Below are positions 39,501 through 54,500 of a stretch of 64,000 nucleotides of DNA, in pieces (position 1 is the stretch's first letter; the number at the start of each line of letters is the position of its first letter). The notes beneath the pieces are model-generated. The model had not been told where the DNA came from and searched no databases. It saw only the letters and a list, made by a program, of their open reading frames with translations. Origin of the DNA: Ifrita kowaldi (lineage: Eukaryota > Chordata > Aves > Passeriformes > Cinclosomatidae). The translations under genes and the position numbers were made by a program. Location of the stretch: positions 207,330 through 271,329 of the forward strand of contig VZRS01015011.1 of the NCBI GenBank assembly GCA_013398055.1, written 5' to 3'.

Positions 39501-42500
39501 CTCACAGCTCTGTGGTTCATCTTCTGGCAACATACAGAGGGGCACTCTATTCATTTCTTGAAGGACAGCATCAATACGAAATTCAACCAAGTCATTCACT
39601 CGGTCAAGCAATAACTCCAGCCCAGCTTTTGAAGAAAACAGAAGATTCAAGACAAGCTTAAAGTTTGATCAATAGCCTTTGCAGAGCCCCATTTAAATTT
39701 TTACTTCAACAAACTATCATATTCAATTGTATAAGAATTTTACACCTTAACCAATTTACCTCAAACGTCTAAACTTTTATAGCAAGTTTCACCACAAGAA
39801 TCATAATTAACTTTTTGCATAACACATGCTTACCTAGCATATGCTATCTATATGCTAAAAGATAACTATAATATTATATAAATATAATCTATTATACAAA
39901 TATATATCTTACAGCTTATTATATAAAATATAATACATATTATAAATATATATAAGATTAACTTAAAGGATACATATTTCAAATATGAAGACATTAATAT
40001 TTAATTGAGGGCCAACAATATTTCACCTTCTCCTATAGCTTGAACTAGTAACAACTTGGAGAACCTACTGGCAACAGAAACTTTCAGCAAATAAAATCTC
40101 TATGCTTCAAACAAATGCTAGAAGCAAACAATAGTTAACAGAAAACGATCACTAGAACTCTCAAAGTTTAATAGCAATCTCGTCTCAATGCTGAAGCTGA
40201 AATAGTAGTAAGGTGCCTGTTCCAGACTCTCGTATTCTTCAAAATTAAGTTGAACACAATGTCAGGCTAGCATCCAAAATGCACTTTAATTTGCCATTTC
40301 AACCGAAGAAAATTTCCACTATAACTACTTACACAATTTCAAGAAACAAAACCTGTTTGCTGTATTAATTAAGCTAAAGAAAAAGGAATTTGGTGTCTTC
40401 AGAAAAAAAAATGCATCTCAGTGCAACCTTTCCATAATCTTTTGAAAAGAGTACAAGCTCATCTGTTTTCTAAAGCTGTTGTCCAGGATGCATGTACATT
40501 AGTTTTAAAGAGATTGATGTTTAAAAAAAAATATTAATATGAAATGCTATTGAGCAATGACAGTGCCAACTGAGCCAGTGTATTAGTCCCTGAGTAGTTG
40601 TTTGTACATTATAGAAACAAAAAAGCAGGACTAGGAAAAGTCTGAAACCTAGGAGCTCTTTTTAAAAGTAACTATTATTCTTTAAATTCAGAATACACTG
40701 GATCTTTTGCACACTACTTTATGTTTGGTGTAATCCCAACTGCCCAACATATACATTAGTAAAAATTTGATGAGCATATAAGAAAAAAAGAAGGTGGTGT
40801 TATAAAACAAATGTTTCATGAAATACAGGACAGGTGAAAATTCTCATATCTTTTATGTATAAATCAATTAAGTGCAAATCATGTAAAGAATTGTAATCTC
40901 ATAATATAACTTGCATTTTTATAAATCAAATAACCAGAATTTAATGGAAGGAAGCAAGTAACCTACCTAACTTAGAAAAAACTGTATTAATATATTTCTC
41001 AATATTCAAGGATGTCCAGTTCAGTAAGATTAGACCTGGCTGGATAGCATCATCTACATTTATTAATCGAGGAGCCATCAGTTGCTCAAAAGGGTGTTGA
41101 ATTTTCAGTTTAATTCTTTTGTATTCTGCCAGCATCTCCTGAAATAACCAGAGAACAAAAACATTAGTTAATATACACTGATTTGAACCTCTTCATATAC
41201 ACATATTTATGATCACTTAAACTAAGAAAATTCATCTGTATGTACATTACTGAAATTCTTAACAAGTTATAATTAATTGCTTGGGCAATGTTTTCATTAT
41301 TTTTGGTAGAAGTTCACTATTTGTTGCTCTTTATATCTCTATATGTATTTGTTGCTCTTTGTGAAGTACTGCTTGACACAGAAAACAATCTTTGTTTGCA
41401 CTGGTGCTGTGGTGGAGTTAATTTCTTTCTCAGTGGCTCACACAATGCCATGTTTTAGATTTGCGACCACAACTGTGTTGCTAACACAATGATATTTTGG
41501 GTATTGCTAAACAGTGCTCGTACAGCATTGAGCCCTTTTCTGCTCCTCACACCACCATGCTGGTGACTGGGGACACACAAGAAGCTGGGAAGGAAGGCAG
41601 CCAGGACCCCAGCTGATTAATGGGACCTCATACCTATGACATCATGCTTAAAAATGAAAGCTGGAGGAAGAAGGAGAGAGGGGGACACACGGAGCTATGG
41701 TGTTTGTCTTCCCAAGTAGCTGTGATACTGCCTTGTTTTCCCAGATTAATTCCTTATTTTATTTTCCTTGTGCATGCAGTTTTTATCTTCCCTATAAAAC
41801 TGCCTTTATCTCAACTCACGTGTTTTATATTTTAACCTTCAGATTGTCTCCCCCATTCCAAGGAGGGGAGTAAGGGAGCAACTGTGTGATGCTTGGCTGC
41901 CTACTGGGCTTAAACCACATGACAGAAAAATCTTGCAAATTTCAGTCCGTAAATGAGTGTTAGAGAAGACAAAAAACCCAAGGAAAAAAATACATCTAAG
42001 TGAAATTTCCAGCAATTCTAGTAAGATCAGCCTTACCAGAACTTTAATATACTATTTTCTTTCTAATGCCTCCTTAACCCACTGATCTAGTTTCACATGT
42101 TTGGCAATAGCATTATGACTTAAAGTCATAAAGACTTTATGACATATGACATATGATTTTGTTTTTCATTTCAGAACCAGGTAGTCCTTTAAAGCTACAG
42201 GTTTCTGTACACCTGAGTCATCAAGAATCTTGTCTGTTCATAGGCAGATAAAATGATCCAAAGGATTTAAAAGATGAGAGAAAGGGAAGTTTTGGCTTCT
42301 TTTTTTTAAACTATTCCGCAGACATCTGTGTAAAACACCAGCGCTGGAAAAAACAGCTGCTACTTGCTGCATGCTTTACACTTTTTAAACAGACCACCTG
42401 TTCCTCCCTCCCAGTTATCATCTCAAAACAAATTCTGCCCAATGTTGAGTTCATTATCGGATGAGAGATAAATTGCTTATCACTTAGAAAGCAAGCTACA

Positions 42501-45500
42501 GCACGAGGCATCTTGTAAGCCTCCTTTCCTCCCCATCCTCATCTCTGTCCTGGACTCTGCAGAGCTTCCCCAAACCCATGCATCTACAAAGTAGCTTCAC
42601 AGAAATCATAAACCCAAGAAAATTTCTTTTAAAGTGCCTCAAGACAGTCATACAAATAAAAACATAGATTTGCAAATGTTTCCTTAGTGCATAATCATTG
42701 ATCTTCATTTTTTCTCTTCTACATGTATAGAACCCAGGCATCTTAACATACAGTACACACACATAAAACAACTAAAGTAAACCCACTTGCAAATTGTTGA
42801 CAATCTTCTTGTACCAGTCTCTCTGCTGTTGAATAACACTTGCAAATGGTGGAATTTCAAGGTGCATGTGAGCCATGCAATGTGTTTCTCTGATTAAAGT
42901 TAATATTTGAGGGTCAAAATTCACAAATAATTCTCCTGTTTCTGGTGCTTTTACCAAGAGGGTTGCTTGAAGTCCTCTTTTAGTTAATTCAATCTGCAGG
43001 AAACAAAGTCATCATTCCTTATCAGACAAGCAACTACAACAAAATATTTTGGTTTGGATATAAATATCACTTTTGGCAGATACTAAAATAAAGTACTGCT
43101 GACAAAGATTGACATGGTATATGAATCCAAAACAAAAATTTATTAACACAGTCTGTATGTACCCAAGTGCTTAACAGTCAAATTGCTATTTATCCGACAG
43201 ATATTTTTTTATTGGGTCTTGGATGGTCTAAGCTCTATTTCACATGCCAAAATCAAATCAGAGCCATAGATTTTCTTGCTTCAACCATCTTATATCTTAA
43301 CCCTCATCTCCTTAAAACTTATTGCACATTCTGCAATAAGGCTGCACACAACCTCCTCAATGAATTTAAGTATTCTTGGATAATCTCTTCATATATCTTT
43401 TGAATAAACTTATCCCCATTTCCCCTTTCGCCTGTTTTCCAATACATAAAATATACACCACATTCCAGTCTTAATGGTACTGCCAATTATATCCAACCTC
43501 CAGGCAAATCTTTTAGAATACTAAAATTAATGTTTATTAGAGATTTTTTTATTTTATTCTTAAAAGGAATGCCTAATCACACAACTGGTTTAACTGCCTT
43601 GTTTAAATATTAGAAGACCATTTATTCTGCATGTGATTAGAATGGAGAGCTTTCCGTAGACTACACACTGAAAATTTGGCTGACACGAAGAAGCAATCCT
43701 GCCTTAGACAGGCAAATTTTTCCTACATTAAAAACTTTGCTGCTATTCCTATTTTCCAGTTGTCCTTCTGTTGACGTAATTTTATCGTTCCTTATTCACT
43801 CCTCAAATTTCATGTATCACATTACATTGAGATGGAGCTTATTTCTAGGCAATAGTTTCACAACACTTTGATATCTTTCAGGGAGCTTTTTTTTTTATGG
43901 AATACAGAGAAAATTTGCACCACCTTTCAATGTCTAAAATATAGTGGAGTATACCGCTTGCTTCAGCAGTATCATGTATCAAGACATTTTACACAGCATT
44001 TCTCAAGAAATCATCTAACCAAGTTTTGTCATGCTCTGTCCACTACCAGTCTTCAAAAAAAAAAAAGCACAGCTGCCTTAAATAGAAGCTGATTTTTTTC
44101 TATAAAGTTCAACAGCAAATCTGCACTCATCTTTGAGCTTCATACTCATTATTCCGACTATCAAGTGTTCCTCTCCCATTTATGTTTTCTTCTCATGCAA
44201 TTTTCATTGTTAAAGTAATAGAAACTGATAATGGAAATAAGGGATACATTGAAGGCACAAATCTTACACTGCCAGGTAATTATAGTAACTTTTACACTTC
44301 CAGGTAATTTATTATTTTAATATGTCCAAGTTTAACATCATTTGCTATAGAAAAAAAAAAAGCCATAAATCTTACATTATTTAAAAAAAAATAACTGGAT
44401 TAATAAGATGGTAATCATCCAGCAACAAGTAGAAAAAAACAGGGGAAAAAATGTTCGGAAATCTCAGAAAGTAACACTAAGCTTAACATTTACACTGTAC
44501 AGAAGAATAAAAAGTAGTGGGAGCTACAGCCCTACTGTGTTCCATTGGTATTCCCCACAGGACACTTGCCCCCCTCCCGTTTTTGCTTTCTTCAGAAGTA
44601 GAGCAGGAGCTCCACCTTGTGTTCTGTGACACATCCACACCCGTGTGCACTCTTCTTGCCTTGAGAGAAGAGACTACTGAGCAGAAGTCACATTTTTTTG
44701 CCGTACCTGGTAAACGAGTGCATGTATGTTAAAGTGGATATACTTTTCATGTATTTTCAAGGCATGTGCGCATGTTTCAAACTTGAAATTTTGTTCAAAT
44801 CCACCTCCCTTTGTTCCAACCTAGTAAGTTTGGAGCGGGCTCAGCAAGTTTATACAGCTGCCAAGTGTGATTTGACCCTGCTTTAGGAGAAACTGGACAG
44901 GTTGTTTTAGTACGGATCAGAATCAGATCACAGATCGTTCAGACCTCATAAAGAAAGGCACCAGTTCAGGGGAGATGCCTGGGATGTTATAGTTATTTTA
45001 CAAAAGATGAAAGGCGAATCTATTTGACTGCTCCATCAAGGCATGGTACATGTCAGAAAATCTGATCACTAGATCATCTAGCCAGAACGGACACATGTAG
45101 CCCCACAAGAATCATATATTCTCCTTAGTCTTTATAGATGAGACAATGCAGTGAAAACCAGCATCAGTATACTTTGAATGATGCAGGTATCCAGCTCAGT
45201 ACAATTTGTTCCATAAAATATGAGGCATGCGTACCAGGTCTCTGTGAGGAGCATATGAAAACAAATATGAACTTCCCATGTTAGCAGAATAAGCATTGAA
45301 GTTCAAGACCTTTCTAAGTACAACAGCAGTTTTCATTACTGCCTGGAAGCAGGACCTACTATACACAGGTTAATGGTGCCAAATTTGGATCTGATGTACC
45401 TGAAACACAATCTATAATGAAACAACAGTTGAGGTACAACAGCTCAGGTTCCTTGATTCCCAACTTGCACTCAACACTGGATTAATCATCAATAATAGAT

Positions 45501-48500
45501 ATTCAGCACTAAGTCTCAATACAGCATATTTTATGTACTCTAATATTGCAATTATTTCTCCTGGCTTACTATACCAAATTGACACAAACATTCCCACTTG
45601 CAGTATCAGACAATCAAATCCAGTGACTCTTCAGACTACATTTCACATTGCATGTCAAATGCAAGTATGAAAGAGGAAATAAAAGTCAGGAAAACTTAAT
45701 ATATTCAGACTGGAGAAGAGGCAGCTGGTACCTCTGGTCCCAGATCTGGCCTAAGAGTAGCTTTGAGAAGATTCATGTTCATCAGTGCCAGAGATTTCCA
45801 CATTGTACAAAAGCTGAGCCTGAGTTCCAAAACCAACAGGCAGATGCATTGATAGGTGTGACACCACCCTCAAAACTGCAGTCTGGAGATTCTGATCCTT
45901 CTTTTTCAGCTTTGCAAGGCTGAGGCCTATTTTTCTATAAGATGCTCTTTGACAAGGCAACAAAAAAACTGGAGGTAAAAAATATGCCAAAAGGATAGTA
46001 GAAACTTGCAGAGATTTTGAGGCTTTAAAGCAGCCCCTGCAAAAGCTATCTGATAATATAAAGGTAGTCAGAGGTTCTACCTACAAAATCCAAGAGGGCA
46101 AAATTAGTCAAATGAGATTTAGAAGTTAAGGTAAACCACGTTCTCCAAGGAATATTCAGGCTACAAACCGTTCTGCCTGTAAGGCCTCAAACAACTTGTT
46201 CAATGAGACACATAAAATGGGCTTATGGTTGTTCATGTACTCAGAGTTGGACGCATGGGAGAAATACTGACCAGATATTCTCAAGAGATCAAAACAACAA
46301 AAAAGATTTTACTGGCAACTTTAGAAAATCAGAGAACTTTGGCAAAAGGTTTATTGCAACATTCGATCAACGTAAAACACTTCTCAAAGCATTCACTTGA
46401 CCCATTCAACCTCGCAAACTCTAAGCTCACTTGATTTCAAGTTACTCAAAAAATTCCAAGAAGCGGGAATTAGAAGAAGAAAGATAAAGAGAGAAGGACA
46501 GAAAAGATATAGAAAAGCACACACACAGATATCAACTCCAGGGTTTCAGCAGCGTGCAGACAGAAATTCCAAGAGGAAGTGGGGTCAAGACATCTGATAG
46601 CCTCTTGTTTGGCCTTCAATACCCCTTGGCCTTCCTAGGCCATTCCCCCAAGTGGGAGTTCCAGCCATTTGACCACTCAGGAGCTGGGTTAGGGGCTCCA
46701 GAGGTGGGTGTGGATCAGTGCCCCTGATGTGCCAGAGACTGGCAGCCACTGTGGGGCTGGGATACAGTCCCTAGGGGTGGGGTGTGGGACAGTGCACTGC
46801 CTCGCCAGGGCATGGCCCGACCTGCCCCTTCCCCCACACACATGCTTCCCAAAAGGGTCGGTAGGAAATGAAATTACTTTGTACTAGTTCTGACTGGGTT
46901 AATTTTCTCTGACTGCATTTAATTCTCTTCATAGCAGCTTGTATAGTGTCATCAGATTTGTTATCAAAATAAAGCTGATAACACACTAATGTTTCAGTTG
47001 AACAGTGCTTGCACAGCATCAAGGCCTTTTTTTGTTCTCACTCTGTCCACACAGTGAATAGATTGGGGGTTGGGAGTGGGGATGTAGGGCGCAAAAGAGG
47101 CTGTGAGGGGACAAAACCAGGCAGATGTCATGAAATAACAAAAGGATGTTACAAAATAAGCAAAGGGATATTCCATGCCATATAACATCATGCTCAGCAA
47201 TAAAAAGGGAAAGGCAGGGGTTGAAGGAGTTAGCCATCCTCTGCTCTGGAATTGGTTAGACATTGTTTCACCCACAGGAGATTGTGAGAGATTGCCTCTG
47301 CAGCATTTTCTTTTCTTTCTTTCTTTTTCTTTCTTTCTCCCTTCCTCCACTTCCTCCACTTTTTCCTCCACTTCTCCTTCACTAGCTAAACAACTCATCT
47401 TGACCCACAAGTTTTCTTGCTTTTCCTTTTCCTTTCCTCTTCCCTGTCTCACTGGGGGTGCAAGAGGGGAAGTGAAGGAGCATTTGTGTGGTGCTTAGCT
47501 GCCTACCAGGGTTAACCCACAACAGGCTCAAAGCTCACTTGTGCACTGAGTATGCTATTATCCATTCAGACTGGATGTTTTTTACATGTACATTTACAAA
47601 GTGTACCCATGGATTATCACTCAAAATAAAATTCATACCATCCAGAGTAGAGGAAACCTTTGTGTCTGCTTTCACCTTAAGCCAACCAGCAAACAAAACT
47701 CCTCTCCCCACACGTGGTGATCTTGCACCAGAGTCAGAAGAATATGGCAGAGACAGAGGGGCAGCTAAGCCTGCCACTGGATATTCATTATACGTTTCCA
47801 CAAGAAATATTTTTCTTTCTAACTTCTTAGTTATAATGAAAGTCTTTCAGTTGTTCCTAAATTCAACTGCAGGTACTACAGGCCCTTTTTTTTTCAACAG
47901 GAACACTTTCTTTTAAAGTACCTTTTCTTATTCTATCCCTCACTTGAGCATCATCATAAGTCTATAGTTAAAGCGTACCTGACTACTGCTACTAACCAGG
48001 GATTCCACCATTTTTTCATTTTTAATTTAAGGAATATCGTTATCAAAATCAGCTGGCTTACCTGCTGAAGCCATTCCCTGTGGTAGATCACCTCAAATTT
48101 CATAAGAACTTTTGCTACTTTGTTGTAGTTACGGATTATGCGCTTGCCTTCTGGTGTTCGCAGAACTGTCGGGTGTCTCTGGAAAATCTCCATGGGCTCC
48201 TTGATCCTATGGAATAGGTGGCGTGCCCACAAGATCTTACCAGCTATTGGAGGCAGATTACGAGCGAGTGGAGGGTCCTTCTTGTGCCTAGTGTAGATCT
48301 TACAGACGGTTTCTATGTCATGGCCATAGTTTTGAAATATTTTCTGATACTTTTCATCAATGCCAAGCTTTGGGATTTGTAATCTGCTTAGAAAAATAAT
48401 AATCATGAAAAAATTCCTTCAACACTTCAGAAATCCCTCTAATGCATTGCCGAAAAAGACAGATTCATTCCAGAATTCCCTTGCATGCTTTAGAAAATAA

Positions 48501-51500
48501 CTACTTTAGCAGCAGAGTTTTCAGCTTGAACAAATGCTGTCACAACCTGATTCCAAGCAACAAGGATTTAGACCAGATGATAAAAGTTTCCAAGTAAGCC
48601 TACACATTTTCTGTTTTGTCACTGTTTTCAAACACTGGGCTGAAATTATGTGCAGCAAACTGTAACCGATTCACCACTAGCTGTCTATTCTCTTAAACAG
48701 ATTATAATACGACAACTGACAGAATAAAGAGTGAGGCTGTTTTGCAACAATGTTAATTTATAAAGACAAATTTCACTGTTTCTTAATAAAAGCGTTTTAC
48801 TCTCTTCTAACTGCATTGTGGTAACAAATTAATGTCATTGTTCAAGCACTAAGCTAAGGCAAATATGCTAACAGACAAAGTATTCTTGTATTCATGCTCA
48901 TTTCAAAAGATGGGAGTTACATTTGCATTTTCTTGTACAAAAAAATATGGCTTTCATTCATTTAAGCTACTGAGAAGACAACCCTTAACAGGGCTGAACA
49001 CTTGAGTGTGAAGAGGTTGAGTTGGTTTTGCTTGTATTTAAGAAAATGCCTCCTGCTCTCCTCCCCCCTCACTCCCCACTGCCCTTTCCACCAGCCTCAA
49101 TGTCTTATTTCCATTGCCTGGCAGAGTTTTAGCAATCTAAATAGGACATATTACCTTTCAAATTTCTGCAACATACTCAGTGCCCTTTCAGTGTTCAGAA
49201 TACTTTCAAAGGTGATGTCCATGAAACTCCTTAATTGATCCTGAAGAAGAGTAAATAATTCTACATAAGAGAAGTCCATAAGGAACAGAACTCAAATATG
49301 CCAGGTATTATTTGACAGGATTTATCATGCAGTATATTAGAAGAAAATTTGTTTATGTGAAACTAATCTCAATTATTATTTTTCCCTTTCTTCCTTCCCA
49401 CAATAATTAAGCAAAACACAGCCAACTTTCGAGGCATTTTCTTTCCAAGTTCCCTCTGTAGCTGTGCAACCAACAAAAGCTTCCGTACCCTCCAATGCTT
49501 CACCATGCTGTGAGGCCTCAAAGAATGCTTGCTTACCTCTTTGGCAGCCAAAGCAAGACAAGCATTTATTTTAATTTTTTTTCTTCTGCAGATACCCTTT
49601 CCTTTCACCAACTTGTGATTTTGGAACTATGGGAAAGTTAATTATCTTACTTATTTGTACTACTCTCCCATTCACTCAATGAACTCACTCGTTTTTGTGT
49701 TATTCTTGCTAGCATACAGTAATGAAAAATCCTTTTGTTGGAGGCCCTCAATGGCCTATTCCATGAAACTAGTCTGAAAGATAGTAAATGGATGCTTTAA
49801 AGTGGAAATATATTGGAATAATTTTTCAATTTCAGAATACAAACTTTGAGATTTGCATAATTTTTTTGGTAGTAGCTCAGAGAGGATAATAAGGACCCAT
49901 CAGTAAATGAAATTCTTGTTTGTATCATAAAACTTACATGAAGATCATTTATGTCTCTGCAAAACTCTTCATAGTCTTGGTCAAAATCAGCCCTCCGTTG
50001 TTCCAAGAAATCATAATCCTTATTCTTCATGTTGTCAACAATGCTCTAAACAGTTTCACAGAAAAAGAAAACTATTACCAAAAAATATCTTATCAAAAAG
50101 ACTTATCACACCACATATTTAGCACAACAGGCGGTGCACATTCACATTTTACCTTTACTATTAGCTCCCAGTACTTGCTGAGCAATATAAGCAAACCACT
50201 TAAATGAAATATTTGCAGGAATTAAGTTGGAGCAATGTCCATTCGAATTTCATTTATATTATTTATTTCTGTTTGAAGTCAATTAGAACTGACAGAAAAC
50301 TCAGACTCTTGCTTTTCATCAAAGACATTTGTTACTCATTAGACATTCTGTCATGCAGATGTTCATTTCTATTCAAAACTTAAAAGTTCAACATAGAAAA
50401 ATATTTTCATGTTATTGTTTTCCATGCCCTTTAAACAACTGATTCCATGTGTAAACAGACTATTCAAAAGGCACAGTAAAATGCAGCACATCACCAGCCC
50501 ACAACTTAGTATTCCTGGCTTCTCTTACACAGCTGCTGTCCACACACATGAAAGTATATCTTAATCAGCATCCCCCTTGAGCTGTACACACAGATAAAGG
50601 ATTTCTAATGATAAACTACTGTTCAACACCCTAGTAGTTTGCCACAGTGTAACTGTGAGACTCAGCATATTTTCAGCTCAGCTGACTTCCATAATTTTAT
50701 CATAAGTCAACTGAAATTCAGTTTCATTGCATTGCTGTAAATAAAAGTTCCATCTTTTCCTCTAACAACAAGCAAATCCTAGATAGGGACTAAGTGTTAA
50801 AGCATAAAGAACAGCAAAATAGTAAATTCCTATTGTAAAAAATTTTCAAGATATATAATTAGTCATATAACTAACTATAGCTATGGTCCGTGTCAAATAC
50901 TTCAGTACCTCAATTTTGTCACTGTTAAGAAGAAGTGCAATCACTTTTCTGCCCTTTATACAAACTATTCAGAAACTTCCATGGAGCATTTTTTACCTAA
51001 GCATTCCTCATCCCCAAACGCAATTGACTTTACAGTAGCTGGGTCTCACACAAAATTCTGTTTAAGGATTTGAGTGCTGCAATGGATAATGAGGTGTATC
51101 TGTACAGAGTTTGCATCATAGCCTGGGCTAATTGTCACAGGCAACTTTTCCAACACAAATGCCCCGAACACAAATGTCCCTGTGTGCCAGCCTACCAAAA
51201 TAGTACTGAGATTGCATGATCTGAAAATTCTCAGCAACCTGGGTTGCTGAGAAGTCTGGTGGCACAGCTTTGGAGACCAGCTCTTGGAGCAAAATTTAGA
51301 GCAGTCCACACCTGCCCTGCCTACATGGAAGAGTCTTAGACCAAGCTATCCCAGCTGTGCCCTGGCTAACTCTCAGAAGACTACAGAACAGAACAAAGCA
51401 GAAAACTGGCTACTGTGAAGGATGTATTCAAGGAATCAAAACTCCAGACAGCAGAGGGAGTAAATTGAACCAGGAAGCACCATGGAATGCTCACCTTTTA

Positions 51501-54500
51501 CACTGTAGTTATTTCACTAAAGCAAACTTATTGACTCCTGACCATAAAAAAAAAAAGTCAAAGGACAGAGTAAAGCAAACCAGCAAACTGTAATGCCATA
51601 TTTGCCTGTACAACCACTGTATCATATGTGATCTCAAAAAGCTGTCTACAAAGTCAACACATTGAATACTTCTGATTTATTTCAATATTTACAAGTGCCG
51701 TAATTACAATACTGCACTAATAAAGTCACACAAAAAAGTAAGCTAACTCAGGTTTGGTAAAAGCAGGGAAGACTCTGTTTGGTAGAAAAGAAAGATATCT
51801 GAGAAAGAAAGAAGGAAAAGAACATGGTTTAACATTTTTATATTCTTAGAAGACCTCCTCGTTGTTCAAGCCACACTTCTCTCTAAAAAAATCAGGAAAG
51901 AAAACCGCATAATAATACTAACAAGCAAAGGGACACTCATAGCTAGCCCAACATGTGAAGAGACAGAAATGTAGCACTTGTCATCTTTTCTCCTGATCAT
52001 AGCACAAAACCATGCTCCAATTACTCCTGTTACAGAGTCCCCACACTTTGTTCCTTTTTTTCAATCACCTTTGATTTTAGCATACTTCTTTCATATGTTC
52101 ACTTGCACCTTTTCTTTCACCTTGTCTGCTCATTTCCCCAGTAATCACATATTTACATTGCTATTACCCAGTAATTTTGGCACCATTAAAGAGTTAATTT
52201 TCTCTCTATAAACACTTCTCTAATTTTCATAATTTTCTTTTTAAGGTTCAAGTTAGACTGACACAACATACAAAATTTAATGTGTACCTGATATTTTGTG
52301 ATCATTCCTTCCAATCCCTCTATCTTAGATTCCTGTAGAACTGAGTAGGTTTTCATAGTATTGAAAACATCTATTATCTTTACCAGACGACGATGAAAGG
52401 CTTCAAATTTTCCAAATATATACATCTCACTAAAATCAAATTGTCTTTCAGCTGGATTTTGTTTCAAATTCTCTTTTATTTTGTGGAAGCAATTTTGATA
52501 CTCCTTAAAACAAAGAATTTAAAAGAATGTCAAGCATATAACAAAAGGCACTGTCTTTAGCTAGAACAAAATTTACACAGACAGGTATTATCCTAACCTG
52601 ATAGCAAGTAGAAGTTTCATTAATAAACAATCATGAACACTATAAAGAGAGTAACAGATTTTGCCTCTGAAAACTAATCCAGCACACCATTACATAAAGG
52701 GTTACACACTTTATCAAATGACTGAACTGCACATATATGTATTTGTACATATCCTTAGCTAGCGTGAAATTCTGTTCCCTCCATTTCATAGCAGGGCTTG
52801 ATGTGTTTACTGAATAACCAAGACGACAACCCAGATTTCAGTTTCCAGAGACTGAAAATGTTTACATGCTGAGCAGTTTTACTGAGTAATCATGGTTCAA
52901 AAAACACTTTTAAGAACAAAACCCTTTCTGAAGTTTTAATGCTGCTCCATAGCAGCTTCCACTTTTCATTCTACATTCATAATTGGGCACAAACCTTACT
53001 CAAACATGCTAAATTCTTCCCAAAGTCGGAGTACATAGTCAACAGATTTTCTTTAAATTGTTTTTTTCAGTAGTAGTTTTCTTTATAATAAAATGTTCAT
53101 TCTTTTTATCACATTTATGTATGAATAACCCCACTTGGAAATATCAATACAAAGGCTCCAGATTTTCCTAACTCTACTTGGTGTTCAGATTTTCTAAAGT
53201 TGTTAGTGATTCAAATTGTAAGTTTTAATCTATTGAATTTCTGAATGCTTCTGGAATTAATAAGACTCAACTAAAAACCTAATCTTTCAACATATTTTCA
53301 TGCATCAACTGGACAATTTGATGTATCTTTATAGAAAAATACAAATTCAGTGCTCATTGTTGATGGTAAGATGTCATGCAAATTCACACTAATGTGCTAG
53401 AACTAAGCAAGGTTTGCTTTTTCACGGGGTGTTAGGATAAAGCTCTAGTCTTCCAAGCACATACTAGGGATGAAAAGAAAAATAATGGACAAAGCCTATA
53501 TCAAGCTCCCCATATGTACAGAGAGGTTACCAAAGACACAGTCAGGCTCTTCTTCACAGTAACACATGGACAGAAGCCAAGAGGCAAAGGACAAAAGCTG
53601 AAATGGATGAGGTTCTGACTGGATGTAAGGAGAGAATCTTTCATCCCAAGGACAGTCAAACAGTGAAAGAAGCTGCCCAAAAGGGCTGTGCAATCTGTCC
53701 ATCCCTGAAGAACTCCAAGACAGGACTGGAAAAGGACTGGGAAACCAAGTTTGGTCTCTTAGCTGCCCCTGCTTTGGCTTTGAGCAGAAGGTTGAACTAG
53801 ATACCTGCTGAGAAGCCTTCCAAGATAAATTATCTATAATGCTATGCTTTAGGGGAGAAAAAAAAAGCAAAAATAAAAATAAAATTAAAAACTTATCATG
53901 GAAGTGTATTTAAAAAAAAAAAGGCTATCTTCCTAACAAGTCTAGGCAAACTGAACAGCTGAATTTTTCTCAGTTCACTAAATTGCCCTTTCTAAATGTA
54001 CAGCTTGTCCATACATCTTTGGAATATATCCAGTTCAGTAACTCTCCTTGTTTTAATTTCTATTGCACATCCCTCCATATCATGTGAGAAGAAACTACCT
54101 AGAGAAACACAGGCATGAAAATCCAAGCAATTATTTTATAAGCGCAGTTAAGATTGACTAAGTATCAAAATTCTGTTTCCAGAAGATCAACAGACTAAAT
54201 TCCTTGTTAGCTCTAATACAAGCATTCCAGTTCCAAAGGATAGTTTTCAGTTGCTTCATTTCTCTTCACTATAATATTGCTTTCTCATATAAAATAAAGT
54301 TTTCCTGTTCCTGCCCTCCTAAATATCACCTTATAATCAGTTTTCCATACATTCTCCCTACCTACCTGTTTAAGTCTAATAGCTGCTTGTAGCTTTTCCA
54401 TAACTCTCTCCTGCGGTTGATTCCAGATGGTGGCCGTGCCGTTGTTCGCAATGTAAGATTTACACGCTGTGATCATCTGATTGGTCACCTAAAAGCAGTT

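Larger units (their letters stand above)
42994..48061 (-). other. DNAH5: Intron 13, about 5.1 kb
   Basis: This is the largest intron. It holds the solo LTR at 46880-47524 and, directly before it, a GC-rich patch at about 46600-46860. The stretch 45390-46600 is less AT-rich than most introns and might be an old repeat, but I could not identify a family or protein in it. Confidence 0.75.

Noticed and set aside
41388..41934. Target-site duplication ATCTT around the second LTR
   Set aside because: ATCTT occurs at 41388-41392 and 41930-41934, but the second copy is five bases beyond the expected CA end of the LTR, so the match may be chance.
46994..47452. 152-codon open frame on the minus strand
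   Set aside because: It lies inside the LTR at 46880..47524 and is driven by its pyrimidine-rich tract.
53496..53870. 124-codon open frame on the minus strand
   Set aside because: It is antisense to a CR1 fragment, with no conserved protein features.
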